DNA of 64,000 nucleotides from a virus. The notes under the pieces were generated by a model. That model made no database searches. It was not told the origin of the DNA and saw nothing but the letters and a program-made list of their open reading frames with translations. The translations under genes and the position numbers were made by a program. Location of the stretch: the IMG/VR virus record IMGVR_UViG_3300029983_000007, positions 124,001 to 188,000 of that record; one strand, 5' to 3'. How positions within the stretch are numbered: position 1 is the first letter of the stretch; each line of letters starts with the position of its first letter. Of the stretch, positions 44,395 through 52,949 are shown in pieces.

Positions 44395-45572
44395 TTTGTT
44401 ATACCAATTTCGTAATTATCTCTTATATGTTCAAATAAATTTTCTCCATGCTCTTTTATTTTTTCTGGATTATCAACGTAATATTGCATAATCTCTTTCC
44501 AACGTAATGGACTATCTTTATCTTCATCAACTAAGAATCCTTTTTGTTTTCCATCAATTTTACCTTCAATGTCATCAATTGTGTAAGGACCGTAATTACT
44601 ACATATAATTGGACAATGATGAGCTCCAGCTTCTACTACTTTCAATTGACTTTTTACCATATTAAAAGAATTGTGACCCTTTAATGGAGTTATAACTACA
44701 TCTGCATCATTGTACATTGTACCGTATAATAATATTGGTTTAGTGAAACGTCTTTGGTAAAACTCATCTTTAAATTCATCATTGACTCCATAGTTATCTC
44801 TTCCATTGTCATCTCCTTGTCTGAGCCATGTGTTATATTTACCATTTAAAATATATCTATAATTATTTGTAAATATTGATTCAAAAAATGTCCATGGACT
44901 TCTATTTATATTATCCTTTATTATTCCATTAGGAGTAGACATACGCAAATCAAATCCACACATAAACATTTGAGAATTTTTTATGAATGATTTGTCTAAT
45001 TTTTCAAAAGATGTTTTTAATAATCTTAAATCTACAAGGTGTGTTATTCCACCTCCCCATAAAAATCTAACTTTATCTGAAGGCTTTTTATTTGAACACC
45101 ATTGTTGCTCTTTTAAGTTGACAGAATTTGGAGCTATTAATATATTGCTATTAAACTCTCTAATTTTATCTGCTAAAATTTCAGTTGTGGTTGTTATTGC
45201 ATCAGCATCACGAAGTTGCTGTTCTATAATAGATTGAGAATTATTTTGCTTCCATAGCCTATAATTAGGGTGGTCATTAGATAAAATCCAATAGTCATCT
45301 ACATCATATACTTTTTTTATATTGTGCTTTTTAATGATAGCATCAAACACATCTTTAGCTCTTGGTTCAGGAAAAGGAATTGGTTTATTGAATACTATAA
45401 TCTTATATTGACTTAGAAAATTCTCATCAAATAATGGTAGTGTACTATCCATAAATAATCTAATATCTACTTGGATATCAGGATCATTGAAGCATGAGTA
45501 TGGTGATAACAATCTCCACATACCAACACCATCGCAATCTGAGTTAAGAACTAAAACTTTAAATTTGTTCAT
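44352..45572 (-). CDS. GT-B glycosyltransferase
   Basis: 406 residues. N-terminal Rossmann half: VLVLNSDCDGVGMWRLLSPY, then KKVYDVDDYWILSNDHPNY and DADAITTTTEILADKIREF. C-terminal half: IAPNSVNLKEQQW, FLWGGGITHLVDL, ADVVITPLKGHNSFN and KVVEAGAHHCPIIC, where the E of VEAGA matches the donor-binding E of GT4-type enzymes. Sugar and acceptor unknown; could modify DNA, virion or host surface. The 3' end overlaps the endonuclease gene. Unlike the gene at the left edge, it has no heptosyltransferase-type C-terminal domain. Confidence 0.82.
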   Translation of the reverse strand: MNKFKVLVLNSDCDGVGMWRLLSPYSCFNDPDIQVDIRLFMDSTLPLFDENFLSQYKIIVFNKPIPFPEPRAKDVFDAIIKKHNIKKVYDVDDYWILSNDHPNYRLWKQNNSQSIIEQQLRDADAITTTTEILADKIREFNSNILIAPNSVNLKEQQWCSNKKPSDKVRFLWGGGITHLVDLRLLKTSFEKLDKSFIKNSQMFMCGFDLRMSTPNGIIKDNINRSPWTFFESIFTNNYRYILNGKYNTWLRQGDDNGRDNYGVNDEFKDEFYQRRFTKPILLYGTMYNDADVVITPLKGHNSFNMVKSQLKVVEAGAHHCPIICSNYGPYTIDDIEGKIDGKQKGFLVDEDKDSPLRWKEIMQYYVDNPEKIKEHGENLFEHIRDNYEIGITNQKRSELFKKLANS

Positions 45573-45678
45573 TTAATTAATATTATTATTTTTTGTGTAA
45601 TATTATAATAAAAAGTTGGATATTGATGATTTGTGATATTAAACTTTTTATATATGTTATTATAAAATAAAAAAAATG

Positions 45679-45705
45679 AAAAGTTTATGTTAATAACAAA
45701 AGAAA
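45679..45705 (+). repeat. 27-bp direct repeat, left copy
   Basis: AAAAGTTTATGTTAATAAC plus AAAAGAAA, identical to 47559-47585, 1880 bp away. The copy contains the ATG of the homing-endonuclease gene. Confidence 0.85.
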
Positions 45706-47573
45706 TTGAAATTTTCAATAAAATTATACCTATATCTGAATTGTCTTTACATAGTCATAAAAAAATTGTGGTTAAATGTGATAATTGTGATACTATTAAA
45801 GAGATTACATATCAATCTTATAATAATTCAACTAATAATAATTCAACTGATTATTATTGTCATAATAAGGAATGCATTAATAAAAAAAGAATAATATCAA
45901 CAAGAGAAAAATATGGTGTTGATAATGTTTCTCAATTAAAAATGATAAAAGATAAAAAAATACAAACATGTTTAGATAATTTTGGTGTTAAATTTCCAAC
46001 TCAATCAGATAAAGTAAAATCGAAAAGTAAAAATACAAATTTAGAGAAATATGGAGTAGAATGGCAAACTCAATCTAATAATTTTAAAGAAAAAAGTAAA
46101 ATTACAAATTTAGAAAGATATGGAACTGAAAGCGCAATGCAATCTGATATAATTAAAAATAAGGTTAAAAATACTTGTTTAATTAAATATGATGTAGATT
46201 CATATATGAAAACATATGATTTTAAAAATAAATCTATAATCACAAATTTGAAAAATTTTGGAGTAAAATATCCATCTCAAAATAATCAGATTCAAGATAA
46301 AATAAAAAAAACTAATATTATAAGATATGGTGTAGAAAGACCAACTCAAAATGAAAAAATAAAAATAAAAATAAAAAATTCATATCAGTATAATTTTGGT
46401 GTAAATAATATTAAAAATGTAAAAAATTTGAAAGATAAATTACAAAAAACTAATTTATACAGATATAATACTGATTTTTATTCTCAGTCTGAACAATATA
46501 AAAAAATAGTTAAAAATAGAAAAATTATTTTATTATCCAAAAAATACAACTTAAAAATTGAAGATATAGTAGATGATAATATTGTATTGGTTTGTGATAA
46601 ATGTGATAATAAATTTGTCGCTACATATCAACAATTATACAATAGATTTCTTTATAATACTCCTTTGTGTACTATTTGTAATCCGATTGAATCTTTGTCT
46701 TATGTTGAAACAGAATTTCAAGAATTTATTTCAAAAAATTATAATGGAAAAATATTTTTAAACAATAGAAAAATAATTAAGCCTAATGAATTAGATGTTT
46801 ATTTACCTGAATTAAATTTAGCGTTTGAATTTAATGGATTATATTGGCATTCCGAACGTTATAAAGATGATAATTATCATTTAATAAAAACTGAAATGTG
46901 TGAAAAATTAGATATACAATTGTTGCATATTTGGGAAGATGATTGGAATTTCAAAAAAGATATAGTAAAATCAATAATATTAAATAAATTAGGTAAAAAT
47001 AGTAATAAAATATATGCCAGAAAATGTAAAATAAAAGAAATAAGTGATACTAAATTACTTAGACATTTTCTTGATACTAATCATATTCAAGGTTATATAA
47101 ATTCAAAAATTAATATAGGTTTATTTTATAATGATGAATTATTTAGCCTGATGACTTTTGGTAGCAAACGAAAGATTATGAATTCTTTGTCCAATGATGA
47201 TGAATTTGAAATCTATAGATTTTGTAATAAATTGAATACTAATATTATAGGTGGAGCTAGTAAATTGTTTTCTTTTTTTATTAAAAATTATAATTTTTCA
47301 AAAATCATAAGCTATTCTGATAGATCATATTTTAATGGTAATAATTATTTAAAATTAGGATTTAAATTTTATAGTAATACGTCTCCAAATTATTATTATA
47401 CAATAAAAGGTAAAAGAGAATATAGATTTAAATTTAGAAAAGATATATTAATTAAGGAAGGTTATGATTCTAATAAGACTGAACAACAAATTATGTTAGA
47501 TAGAAATATTTTTAGAATATATAATTCTGGTAATTTGAAATTTATATATGAAAAAAGAAAAAGTTTATGTTAA
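45687..47573 (+). CDS. Homing endonuclease, Vsr-like, with GNAT-like C-terminus
   Basis: 628 residues. N-terminal ribbon (VKCDNCD...YCHNKEC, about 28-65). About nine reiterated TNLEKYGVxxxTQSxxxKxK units fill residues 70-270. A second ribbon (VCDKCDNKF...CTICNP) is followed by a nuclease with ELDVYLPELNLAFEFNG, LYWHSERYK and HIWEDDWNF. Last comes the GLFYNDELFSLMTFG and GGASKLFSFF C-terminal domain shared with the 26228 gene. It starts inside one 27-bp repeat and stops (KSLC) inside the other. Stand-alone, no tag, inserted between a glycosyltransferase and envelope genes. Confidence 0.87.
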   Translation: MLITKEIEIFNKIIPISELSLHSHKKIVVKCDNCDTIKEITYQSYNNSTNNNSTDYYCHNKECINKKRIISTREKYGVDNVSQLKMIKDKKIQTCLDNFGVKFPTQSDKVKSKSKNTNLEKYGVEWQTQSNNFKEKSKITNLERYGTESAMQSDIIKNKVKNTCLIKYDVDSYMKTYDFKNKSIITNLKNFGVKYPSQNNQIQDKIKKTNIIRYGVERPTQNEKIKIKIKNSYQYNFGVNNIKNVKNLKDKLQKTNLYRYNTDFYSQSEQYKKIVKNRKIILLSKKYNLKIEDIVDDNIVLVCDKCDNKFVATYQQLYNRFLYNTPLCTICNPIESLSYVETEFQEFISKNYNGKIFLNNRKIIKPNELDVYLPELNLAFEFNGLYWHSERYKDDNYHLIKTEMCEKLDIQLLHIWEDDWNFKKDIVKSIILNKLGKNSNKIYARKCKIKEISDTKLLRHFLDTNHIQGYINSKINIGLFYNDELFSLMTFGSKRKIMNSLSNDDEFEIYRFCNKLNTNIIGGASKLFSFFIKNYNFSKIISYSDRSYFNGNNYLKLGFKFYSNTSPNYYYTIKGKREYRFKFRKDILIKEGYDSNKTEQQIMLDRNIFRIYNSGNLKFIYEKRKSLC

Positions 47574-47585
47574 TAACAAAAGAAA
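47559..47585 (+). repeat. 27-bp direct repeat, right copy
   Basis: Identical to 45679-45705. It contains the stop codon of the homing-endonuclease gene in a different frame from the one used for the start codon in the left copy. Confidence 0.85.
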
Positions 47586-47614
47586 CAAAAATATAATATA
47601 AATATATTAACATG

Positions 47615-47646
47615 TTTGGTAGTTAATAAAAATGGTATTATCTTTG
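47615..47646 (+). promoter_or_regulatory. Bacteroidota-type promoter of the envelope operon
   Basis: TTTG (47615-47618), 20-bp spacer and TATCTTTG (47639-47646) fit the -33/-7 consensus of Bacteroidota. The start codon of the first envelope gene is 84 bases downstream, leaving a long leader of about 75 bases. Confidence 0.75.
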
Positions 47647-47729
47647 TCTTAAGTTTTAAATGTAGTATAATATTTTAAACTTTGTAGCATAGTATATAAA
47701 AATTATATTTATAAAAAACAGTAGAAAAT

Positions 47730-48446
47730 ATGAAAACTTACAAAACTATCTTTTTATTTGCTTCACTTATTGTTATAATGATACTTAGTTATTTAAATTT
47801 TAATTTGGAACATAATGAAATAACATCTAATTATGATGTTACAAATTACAATTCTGATATTAAAACTTATACTTTTTCATCAGGTGAAAATAAAACTTAT
47901 CACTCAAATGACAACTATTCAGATAATACAGATTTCATGACTAATGATTTTGGTATAGAATCAACTAATGAATCTTATCGTAATTCAATTGAAAATATTT
48001 CAACAAATCATTCTTTAAATAGTAATTATTCTGATTATAAAGAGTCATCATATTCTCACAATTCAAATAATATGAATTCTAATAATATTTCAATTCCTAT
48101 TATTAGTTCACATAGTTCACATAGTTCACCAAAAAATGTTGGCTCTGAATATTCTGAAAATTTAACATCAGTGAGTACAACAACAAGTCCAGAAATAGAT
48201 GCTGTAAATTATGCTAATGGTCCTTCAAAATGTGAACCTGTGAAATGTGGTCATAATGTGTGGATTGATGGATATTGGGAATATCATCATCATCATCATA
48301 AAACATGGATTTGTGGATATTGGAAATGGATAGATGAAGATTGTAATCCATCAGTTCCAGTTGGAGATGGTACTTTAATATTAATATCATTATTGATAAT
48401 TTATGCTCCTATAAAAATTATAAAATTTAAAAAAACAAGCAATTAA
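47730..48446 (+). CDS. Exported Ser/Asn-rich protein with C-terminal sorting-like anchor
   Basis: 238 residues. N-terminal signal/anchor (YKTIFLFASLIVIMILSYL, residues 4-22). A long low-complexity Ser/Asn-rich region (about 35-155) and a Trp-rich segment with a His run (VWIDGYWEYHHHHHK, ICGYWKWID) follow. The C-terminus has PVGDG, a hydrophobic stretch and a basic tail (IKFKKTSN). This tripartite end resembles C-terminal sorting/anchoring signals of Bacteroidota surface proteins. Three bases before the OmpA-family gene, so an envelope pair. Function unknown. Confidence 0.65.
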   Translation: MKTYKTIFLFASLIVIMILSYLNFNLEHNEITSNYDVTNYNSDIKTYTFSSGENKTYHSNDNYSDNTDFMTNDFGIESTNESYRNSIENISTNHSLNSNYSDYKESSYSHNSNNMNSNNISIPIISSHSSHSSPKNVGSEYSENLTSVSTTTSPEIDAVNYANGPSKCEPVKCGHNVWIDGYWEYHHHHHKTWICGYWKWIDEDCNPSVPVGDGTLILISLLIIYAPIKIIKFKKTSN

Positions 48447-48449
48447 AAA

Positions 48450-49676
48450 ATGAAAAAACTTTTATTATTAATATTTTTGATGACATCATTTTCAATTTTT
48501 TCAGAAAATGATAGTAACAAATTGTCGATTTCTGCTGATTGTGGATTGAATGTGTTTGATGGCGATGTTAATCAGACATATAAAGATATATTTCCAACAT
48601 CACTTTCTAATATTACTTATGGCGTTGAATTAGATTACTCTTTGACTCGTATTGGAGGAATATCTATTGATTATTTTTATGTGCCTTTTATTTCTAATGT
48701 TGGTGATTATTTGTCAATTAGAACTAAATTTGATAATATTAATTTAAATGGATATATTAATTTCACAAATCTTATATATCCTGATAAAAATTATAAGTTA
48801 TTGGTGATAGGATATGCTGGTGTTGGATTTTCAAAGTATAATTTTGATACAAAATTTATACCATTAGATAAAAATAATCATTTGAATCAAGCAACAATTT
48901 ATGGTACTCTTCAAAATCAATCAACGCCAATTAAATATGGATTAGCTGCAACTTTTCCTATCTCATTCTCTATTGAATATCCAATAACAAGTAATTTTAA
49001 CCTTGGTTGTAAAGTTCGTTATGTATATACAAATAAAGATAATCTTGAAGGACTTTTATATCAATATGCAGTTGTTGATAATAATGTTGTTTCTCCTATT
49101 CCTACTGTATATAAAGGTGTTTCTGATGATGGTATTGGTATGTGTACTTTATTTTTAAGATATAATTTCAAATCAAAGAAATCTAAATTCATTGAGATTA
49201 AAAAAGATATAGAAAGTAAATTTGAAGATAAAAATTGTTGTGGTAATACATACATAACAAATAATTATATAAATTCTAATATTTATAATGGCTGTAAAAA
49301 TTGTAATGATAGTTTAACATATGTTAAAAATAATGGAATAAATGATAATTTTGTAAATAGAATTCCAAGTGTTTACTTTGATTTCAATAAATACAATTTA
49401 GATAATGAATCATTAAAAACTATTAGTCACATAGCAGAAATCATGCACAAATATCCTAATTATAGTGTTGAAATTAGAGGTTATTGTGATTATATGGGTA
49501 ATGTACCATACAATGAAACATTGAGCTTAAACAGAGTAAATATGGTTAAAAATGTATTAATTAATAAATATAATATTTCAGAATATCATATTATTGCAAA
49601 TGGATTAGGTAAGATTGATATACCAAAGATGAAGTATAGAATTAATAGACGTTGTGATTTCTTCTTATTTAGATAA
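48450..49676 (+). CDS. OmpA-family outer-membrane protein
   Basis: 408 residues. Signal peptide MKKLLLLIFLMTSFSIFS. A beta-barrel-like region (about 20-250) has alternating aromatic residues and GYAGVGFSKYNFD. A Cys-containing linker (CCGNTYITNNYIN, CKNCND) leads to an OmpA C-terminal peptidoglycan-binding domain at about 305-405: VYFDFNKYNLD, VEIRGYCDYMGN, NETLSLNRVNMV and NGLGKID. The usual RA of the motif is RV here. An intact OM protein gene is unusual for a phage. It may alter the surface or the receptor during infection, which is inference. Ended by the hairpin at 49681. Confidence 0.9.
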   Translation: MKKLLLLIFLMTSFSIFSENDSNKLSISADCGLNVFDGDVNQTYKDIFPTSLSNITYGVELDYSLTRIGGISIDYFYVPFISNVGDYLSIRTKFDNINLNGYINFTNLIYPDKNYKLLVIGYAGVGFSKYNFDTKFIPLDKNNHLNQATIYGTLQNQSTPIKYGLAATFPISFSIEYPITSNFNLGCKVRYVYTNKDNLEGLLYQYAVVDNNVVSPIPTVYKGVSDDGIGMCTLFLRYNFKSKKSKFIEIKKDIESKFEDKNCCGNTYITNNYINSNIYNGCKNCNDSLTYVKNNGINDNFVNRIPSVYFDFNKYNLDNESLKTISHIAEIMHKYPNYSVEIRGYCDYMGNVPYNETLSLNRVNMVKNVLINKYNISEYHIIANGLGKIDIPKMKYRINRRCDFFLFR

Positions 49677-49680
49677 AAAA

Positions 49681-49720
49681 TTAAAAAATTTCATCATTAA
49701 AAATGATGAAATTTTTTAAT
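49681..49720 (+). terminator. Terminator of the envelope pair
   Basis: Stem TTAAAAAATTTCATCATT/AATGATGAAATTTTTTAA with a short A-rich loop, 5 bases after the OmpA-family stop codon, followed by T8. Confidence 0.87.
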
Positions 49721-49734
49721 TCAATTTTTTTTAT

Positions 49735-49742
49735 TATCTTTG
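49735..49742 (+). promoter_or_regulatory. TAnnTTTG promoter box
   Basis: TATCTTTG right after the terminator and 21 bases before the ATG at 49764. No clear TTTG at -33. It supports 49764, not the TTG at 49740, as the start of the next gene. Confidence 0.6.
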
Positions 49743-49763
49743 TATTATATAAAAAAATTAAAT

Positions 49764-50204
49764 ATGGAAATTAAAGAAAATAGATTATTAAAATTGAAAA
49801 TGATAACTGCTATTAATTTAATTCGTAGCGAGTTAAAACTAAGAAATTTAGATTTCACTAATAATGTTGGATTATTTGAGATAACAATTAAAGGAAATAG
49901 TTTTTTTGCTGAAATTGATGGAGGTGAAGAAATACAATGTTGGATTAGAATATCTAAAGATAATTATTTTGATTTGTGTGAAAATGGTATAAATATTTCA
50001 GATTTTATAAAAAACCTGACTATCATAATTTCTAATTTTGAGAAATTTTATAAATTAAAAGAAAATATTGATAATGAACTGTATAAGTTAAGATATAATT
50101 TTGAAAAGTGTGTTGGTGAATCTGGTATTAATAATGTAGTTGTTAACGATGATTTTTTTGATGATATGATATTTGAGAATTTAATAACTTGTTATGAAAT
50201 TTGA
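49764..50204 (+). CDS. Hypothetical protein, 146 aa
   Basis: Start chosen at the ATG (MEIKENRLLK) because an upstream TTG would fall in the promoter. Alpha/beta, with GLFEITIKGNSFFAEIDGGEEIQCWIRI-type strands, then helices and an acidic end (VVNDDFFDDMIFENL). Not recognised. 11-base overlap with the following membrane gene. First gene of an eight-gene rightward unit. Confidence 0.65.
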   Translation: MEIKENRLLKLKMITAINLIRSELKLRNLDFTNNVGLFEITIKGNSFFAEIDGGEEIQCWIRISKDNYFDLCENGINISDFIKNLTIIISNFEKFYKLKENIDNELYKLRYNFEKCVGESGINNVVVNDDFFDDMIFENLITCYEI

Positions 50205-50697
50205 AATTATGATAAATAATAATTGGTTATTTGGTATAATGATATCTGATTTCATAATTTATAATCTGACTATATTGATATTATATGGTTTTTTGACATC
50301 CATATCAGTAAGTTATTATTCATTGCCTGAAAAATTTAGAAATGTAATATTCTTACTATTTTGTTGGAGTTATGCAATGCCTGCTATGATTATGTCAAAT
50401 ACTCCTTTGATGTTTTTTTCTGGATTTTTTATATGTGGGGTAGGAATTTTTAGTGATTTTAGAATTTCAAAATATGATTCTAATATGCATCAAGTGTCAG
50501 CAGCTTTGGCTATAACATTCAGTCAATTATCTATTCTTTTAGAATTTAATCAATGGCAAGTAAATATAGTATTCTTAATACTTGGCGGTATATTATTTGC
50601 TTTAACGACAAAATTTAAACAATGGATGACAATATTAGAAATAATATCATTTTTGTGTATAGCATATGTCTTATTTCAATCCAGAATTAATACCTAA
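50194..50697 (+). CDS. Multipass membrane protein, 167 aa
   Basis: Four to five hydrophobic segments (IIYNLTILILYGFLTSISV, VIFLLFCWSYAMPAMIM, MFFSGFFICGVGIFSDF, and two near 125-160). No family recognised. Inner-membrane location likely. Part of a run of membrane and small soluble genes at 49.7-52.9 kb. Confidence 0.68.
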   Translation: MKFEIMINNNWLFGIMISDFIIYNLTILILYGFLTSISVSYYSLPEKFRNVIFLLFCWSYAMPAMIMSNTPLMFFSGFFICGVGIFSDFRISKYDSNMHQVSAALAITFSQLSILLEFNQWQVNIVFLILGGILFALTTKFKQWMTILEIISFLCIAYVLFQSRINT

Positions 50698-50712
50698 TAA
50701 ATATCAATAATT

Positions 50713-50994
50713 ATGAAAGGAATATCAAGAAATTTTTATATGACATTAGTTGTCATTCAGATTGCATTTGTGTTCTTATGGTATGCAAATTTCAATTTGC
50801 TTTATATTCTATCTTGGATAGGAAAAGGAAGTGATTATAATCCTTTGAAGTTGTTTTTACCATTGATTGTTTATGGAGTAATTAGAATATTATATTGGTT
50901 TGCTGATCCTCTATCTGAATTATTTTCTATTATACTTAGATGGGTAGTTATTATTGGAGTTTTTTATCTTTTTTTCTGGCTTTTTCTTAAATAA
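50713..50994 (+). CDS. Small membrane protein, 93 aa
   Basis: Three hydrophobic segments (MTLVVIQIAFVFLWYANFN, LFLPLIVYGVIRILYWF and WVVIIGVFYLFFWLFLK). No motif. Five bases before the first of three tandem paralogs. Confidence 0.66.
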   Translation: MKGISRNFYMTLVVIQIAFVFLWYANFNLLYILSWIGKGSDYNPLKLFLPLIVYGVIRILYWFADPLSELFSIILRWVVIIGVFYLFFWLFLK

Positions 50995-50999
50995 TTAAA

Positions 51000-51335
51000 A
51001 TGAAGATATTGGATAAATTTTCACATTTTATAAAAAAAACGTATTATTATTTTAAGTGGGGTAGTGTACTTTATCCTATTTCTAATAAATTAGATTTTTT
51101 ATTGGTGTATTTGGAAAAATTTGAAATTGTTTCTATAGAAATATCAAATTATGAGTGTGTAATTGTATTTGGAGATTATTCGAAATTAATTTTTTGGAAT
51201 GCAAATAGATGGTATGGATGGATGAATTCAGGACAAATGTATTTTAGTAATGGAAAATCAATTAAATGGTCAAGTAAATCACCATCTTGTGAGGTTTTAT
51301 ATAAATATAGAAAATTGATAAATAATAATAAATAA
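51000..51335 (+). CDS. Tandem paralog 1 (RWYGWMNSGQ family)
   Basis: 111 residues. LDFLLVYLEKFEIVSIE, then SKLIFWNANRWYGWMNSGQM, YFSNGKSIKWSSKSPS. Soluble alpha/beta with conserved Trp residues. Aligns along its length with the next two genes. Ends KYRKLINNNK without the basic C-terminal tail of the others. Function unknown. Confidence 0.7.
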   Translation: MKILDKFSHFIKKTYYYFKWGSVLYPISNKLDFLLVYLEKFEIVSIEISNYECVIVFGDYSKLIFWNANRWYGWMNSGQMYFSNGKSIKWSSKSPSCEVLYKYRKLINNNK

Positions 51336-51772
51336 TGATAAAATTTAAAAAAATTTTTAAAAAAATTTTTAAAAAAATAGTAAGACCATTTGAATTGTTT
51401 TATTATAATATTAGTTGGGGTATGAGATTAAATAGACTGGATAAGAATTTAGATATTTTGTTAATATATTTAAAATCTGTCAAAATTGAGTTGATTCAAT
51501 TAAATGAATATAATTGTATAATAAAATTTACTGATAATTCAGAACTAACTTTTTGGACTGCAAATAGGTGGTATGGATTTATGAATTCAGGACAAATGAA
51601 TTTTAGTAATGGTAAATCAATTTCATGGTCAAGTAAATCTCCATCTTATGAAGTGCTACATGAATATAAGAAATTAATTAAAAAACACGAAAAATCAACA
51701 AAGGTAGATTTTTATGAATATTTGCCTATAAAATTACTCAGAAAAGAAAAATTAAAAAAAATTAAATTATGA
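51335..51772 (+). CDS. Tandem paralog 2 (RWYGFMNSGQ family)
   Basis: 145 residues. The start IKFKKIFKKIFKKI is an amphipathic basic helix encoded by a short direct repeat. The core TFWTANRWYGFMNSGQMNF and KSPSYEVLHEYKKL matches paralog 1. The extra C-terminus PIKLLRKEKLKKIKL fits the RKxKLxxL motif. Its final 40 bases before the end are identical to those of paralog 3. Confidence 0.7.
   Translation: MIKFKKIFKKIFKKIVRPFELFYYNISWGMRLNRLDKNLDILLIYLKSVKIELIQLNEYNCIIKFTDNSELTFWTANRWYGFMNSGQMNFSNGKSISWSSKSPSYEVLHEYKKLIKKHEKSTKVDFYEYLPIKLLRKEKLKKIKL
51725..51764 (+). repeat. 40-bp direct repeat, copy 1 (paralog 2 tail)
   Basis: Exact 40-bp match to 52144-52183, coding for PIKLLRKEKLKKI. The flanking coding sequences of the two paralogs differ at many sites. 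Confidence 0.9.
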
Positions 51773-52191
51773 ATAAATTACTAAAAAGTATATATTATCG
51801 TATTTTATGGTTCAAATTGAGATCTCATAAATGTTATGATGCTCTTGATATTTTGACTATATATTTAAAAAATGTAGAAATATCCAAAATTACACTTGAT
51901 AGATCTAATTATAAAATATTTTTTTTAGATGGATCAAGATTAAAATTTAGTAATTGTGATAGATGGCCTGGCTGGATGTCCAATGGAGATATGACATTTC
52001 ATAATGGTAAAATTATGTCATGGTATGATAAATCACCATCATATGAAACATTATTTAAATTTAAAAATTTTATATTGAATTATGAAAAAAAAGAAGCAAA
52101 AAGGATACTATATGAGGAAAAAATAAAATTTGATGATTGTTTACCTATAAAATTACTCAGAAAAGAAAAATTAAAAAAAATTACAAAATAA
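51769..52191 (+). CDS. Tandem paralog 3 (RWPGWMSNGD family)
   Basis: 140 residues. Core DRWPGWMSNGDMTFHNGK and KSPSYETLFKFKNF, the most divergent of the three. The C-terminus PIKLLRKEKLKKITK is shared with paralog 2 down to the DNA sequence. Overlaps paralog 2 by 4 bases and the next gene by 1. Function unknown. Confidence 0.7.
   Translation: MNKLLKSIYYRILWFKLRSHKCYDALDILTIYLKNVEISKITLDRSNYKIFFLDGSRLKFSNCDRWPGWMSNGDMTFHNGKIMSWYDKSPSYETLFKFKNFILNYEKKEAKRILYEEKIKFDDCLPIKLLRKEKLKKITK
52144..52183 (+). repeat. 40-bp direct repeat, copy 2 (paralog 3 tail)
   Basis: Exact copy of 51725-51764, 419 bp away, at the end of paralog 3. Confidence 0.9.
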
Positions 52192-52709
52192 TGGGATTAG
52201 CTATATCATATTTTAGTAGAATTAAATTAAAAGATAATGCAGATATTGAAGATGATGAATATTATATTGAAAATGATAAATATTTCATGTATCAATTAGG
52301 TTCATTAAAGAATGGTCAAAGTTGTGAAAAAACATTTGAATCTGTACAAGGACATTTTAGTGCTGGTTCATATTCTGGTTATGGTGTTTGGAGAAAAAAT
52401 TTAATAGAAATGCTAGGTTATGTTTGTATTCAGGATGTTTGTAATGATTTTGATACTAATATTAGATTGATTAAATTAAAAGAAATTGAAACTGGTAATA
52501 AAATAAGAATTAAACCATTTTATGAGATTATTTGTTTCAGTGATTGTGACGGAGCTATAGGTCCTGAGGTATCAAAAAAATTATATGAAGATTTTGTAGA
52601 GTTTGATAATATTGCAAGTATGCAAGGTGATTATTTTTATGAATTATATTCTAATTTTAAAACTGCATTTGAAGTAGCATCAGATAATGGAGCTGTTTTT
52701 TTTTATTAA
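52191..52709 (+). CDS. Hypothetical protein, 172 aa
   Basis: Starts MGLAISYFSRIKLKDNADIE at the ATG overlapping the previous TAA. Contains QGHFSAGSYSGYGVWRKNL, CFSDCDGAIGPEVSKKLYED and FKTAFEVASDNGAVFFY. The middle motif looks like an acidic metal site, but no family is certain. Such sequences occur as stand-alone hypothetical proteins in bacteria and phages. Part of the 49.7-52.9 kb unit. Confidence 0.68.
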   Translation: MGLAISYFSRIKLKDNADIEDDEYYIENDKYFMYQLGSLKNGQSCEKTFESVQGHFSAGSYSGYGVWRKNLIEMLGYVCIQDVCNDFDTNIRLIKLKEIETGNKIRIKPFYEIICFSDCDGAIGPEVSKKLYEDFVEFDNIASMQGDYFYELYSNFKTAFEVASDNGAVFFY

Positions 52710-52754
52710 AAATAAACAAAACACAAAAAACTTATTACAAATAACAAAAAACGT

Positions 52755-52919
52755 ATGGCACATATTTTAGGATTTATTATTTTAATAGTGATAACAATTT
52801 TAGTTGGTAATGATGCAGAGAAAAGAGGAATGAGTGGATTTGGATGGGGTGCTGGAGTGTTCTTTTTGATGATAATCTTTCTACCTTTGTATTTTATAGT
52901 TAGAAAACCACTGTTATAA
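52755..52919 (+). CDS. Two-span membrane protein, 54 aa
   Basis: MAHILGFIILIVITILVGN, a polar loop NDAEKRGMSGFGWG and FFLMIIFLPLYFIVRKP. A TAA stop is followed directly by the terminator. Short, but hydrophobicity and position support it. Function unknown. Confidence 0.62.
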   Translation: MAHILGFIILIVITILVGNDAEKRGMSGFGWGAGVFFLMIIFLPLYFIVRKPLL

Positions 52920-52920
52920 A

Positions 52921-52949
52921 AAAAAGAGAGATTTTAAATCTCTCTTTTT
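52921..52949. terminator. Bidirectional terminator
   Basis: Palindromic AAAAAGAGAGATTT and its complement with almost no loop, T-rich beyond. Closes the 49.7-52.9 kb unit and also holds the last codons of the convergent tagged gene. Confidence 0.82.

Noticed and set aside
48283-48300. Run of five His codons as an artificial tag
   Set aside because: It lies inside a Trp/His-rich natural segment of a phage gene with normal flanks; no vector sequence seen.
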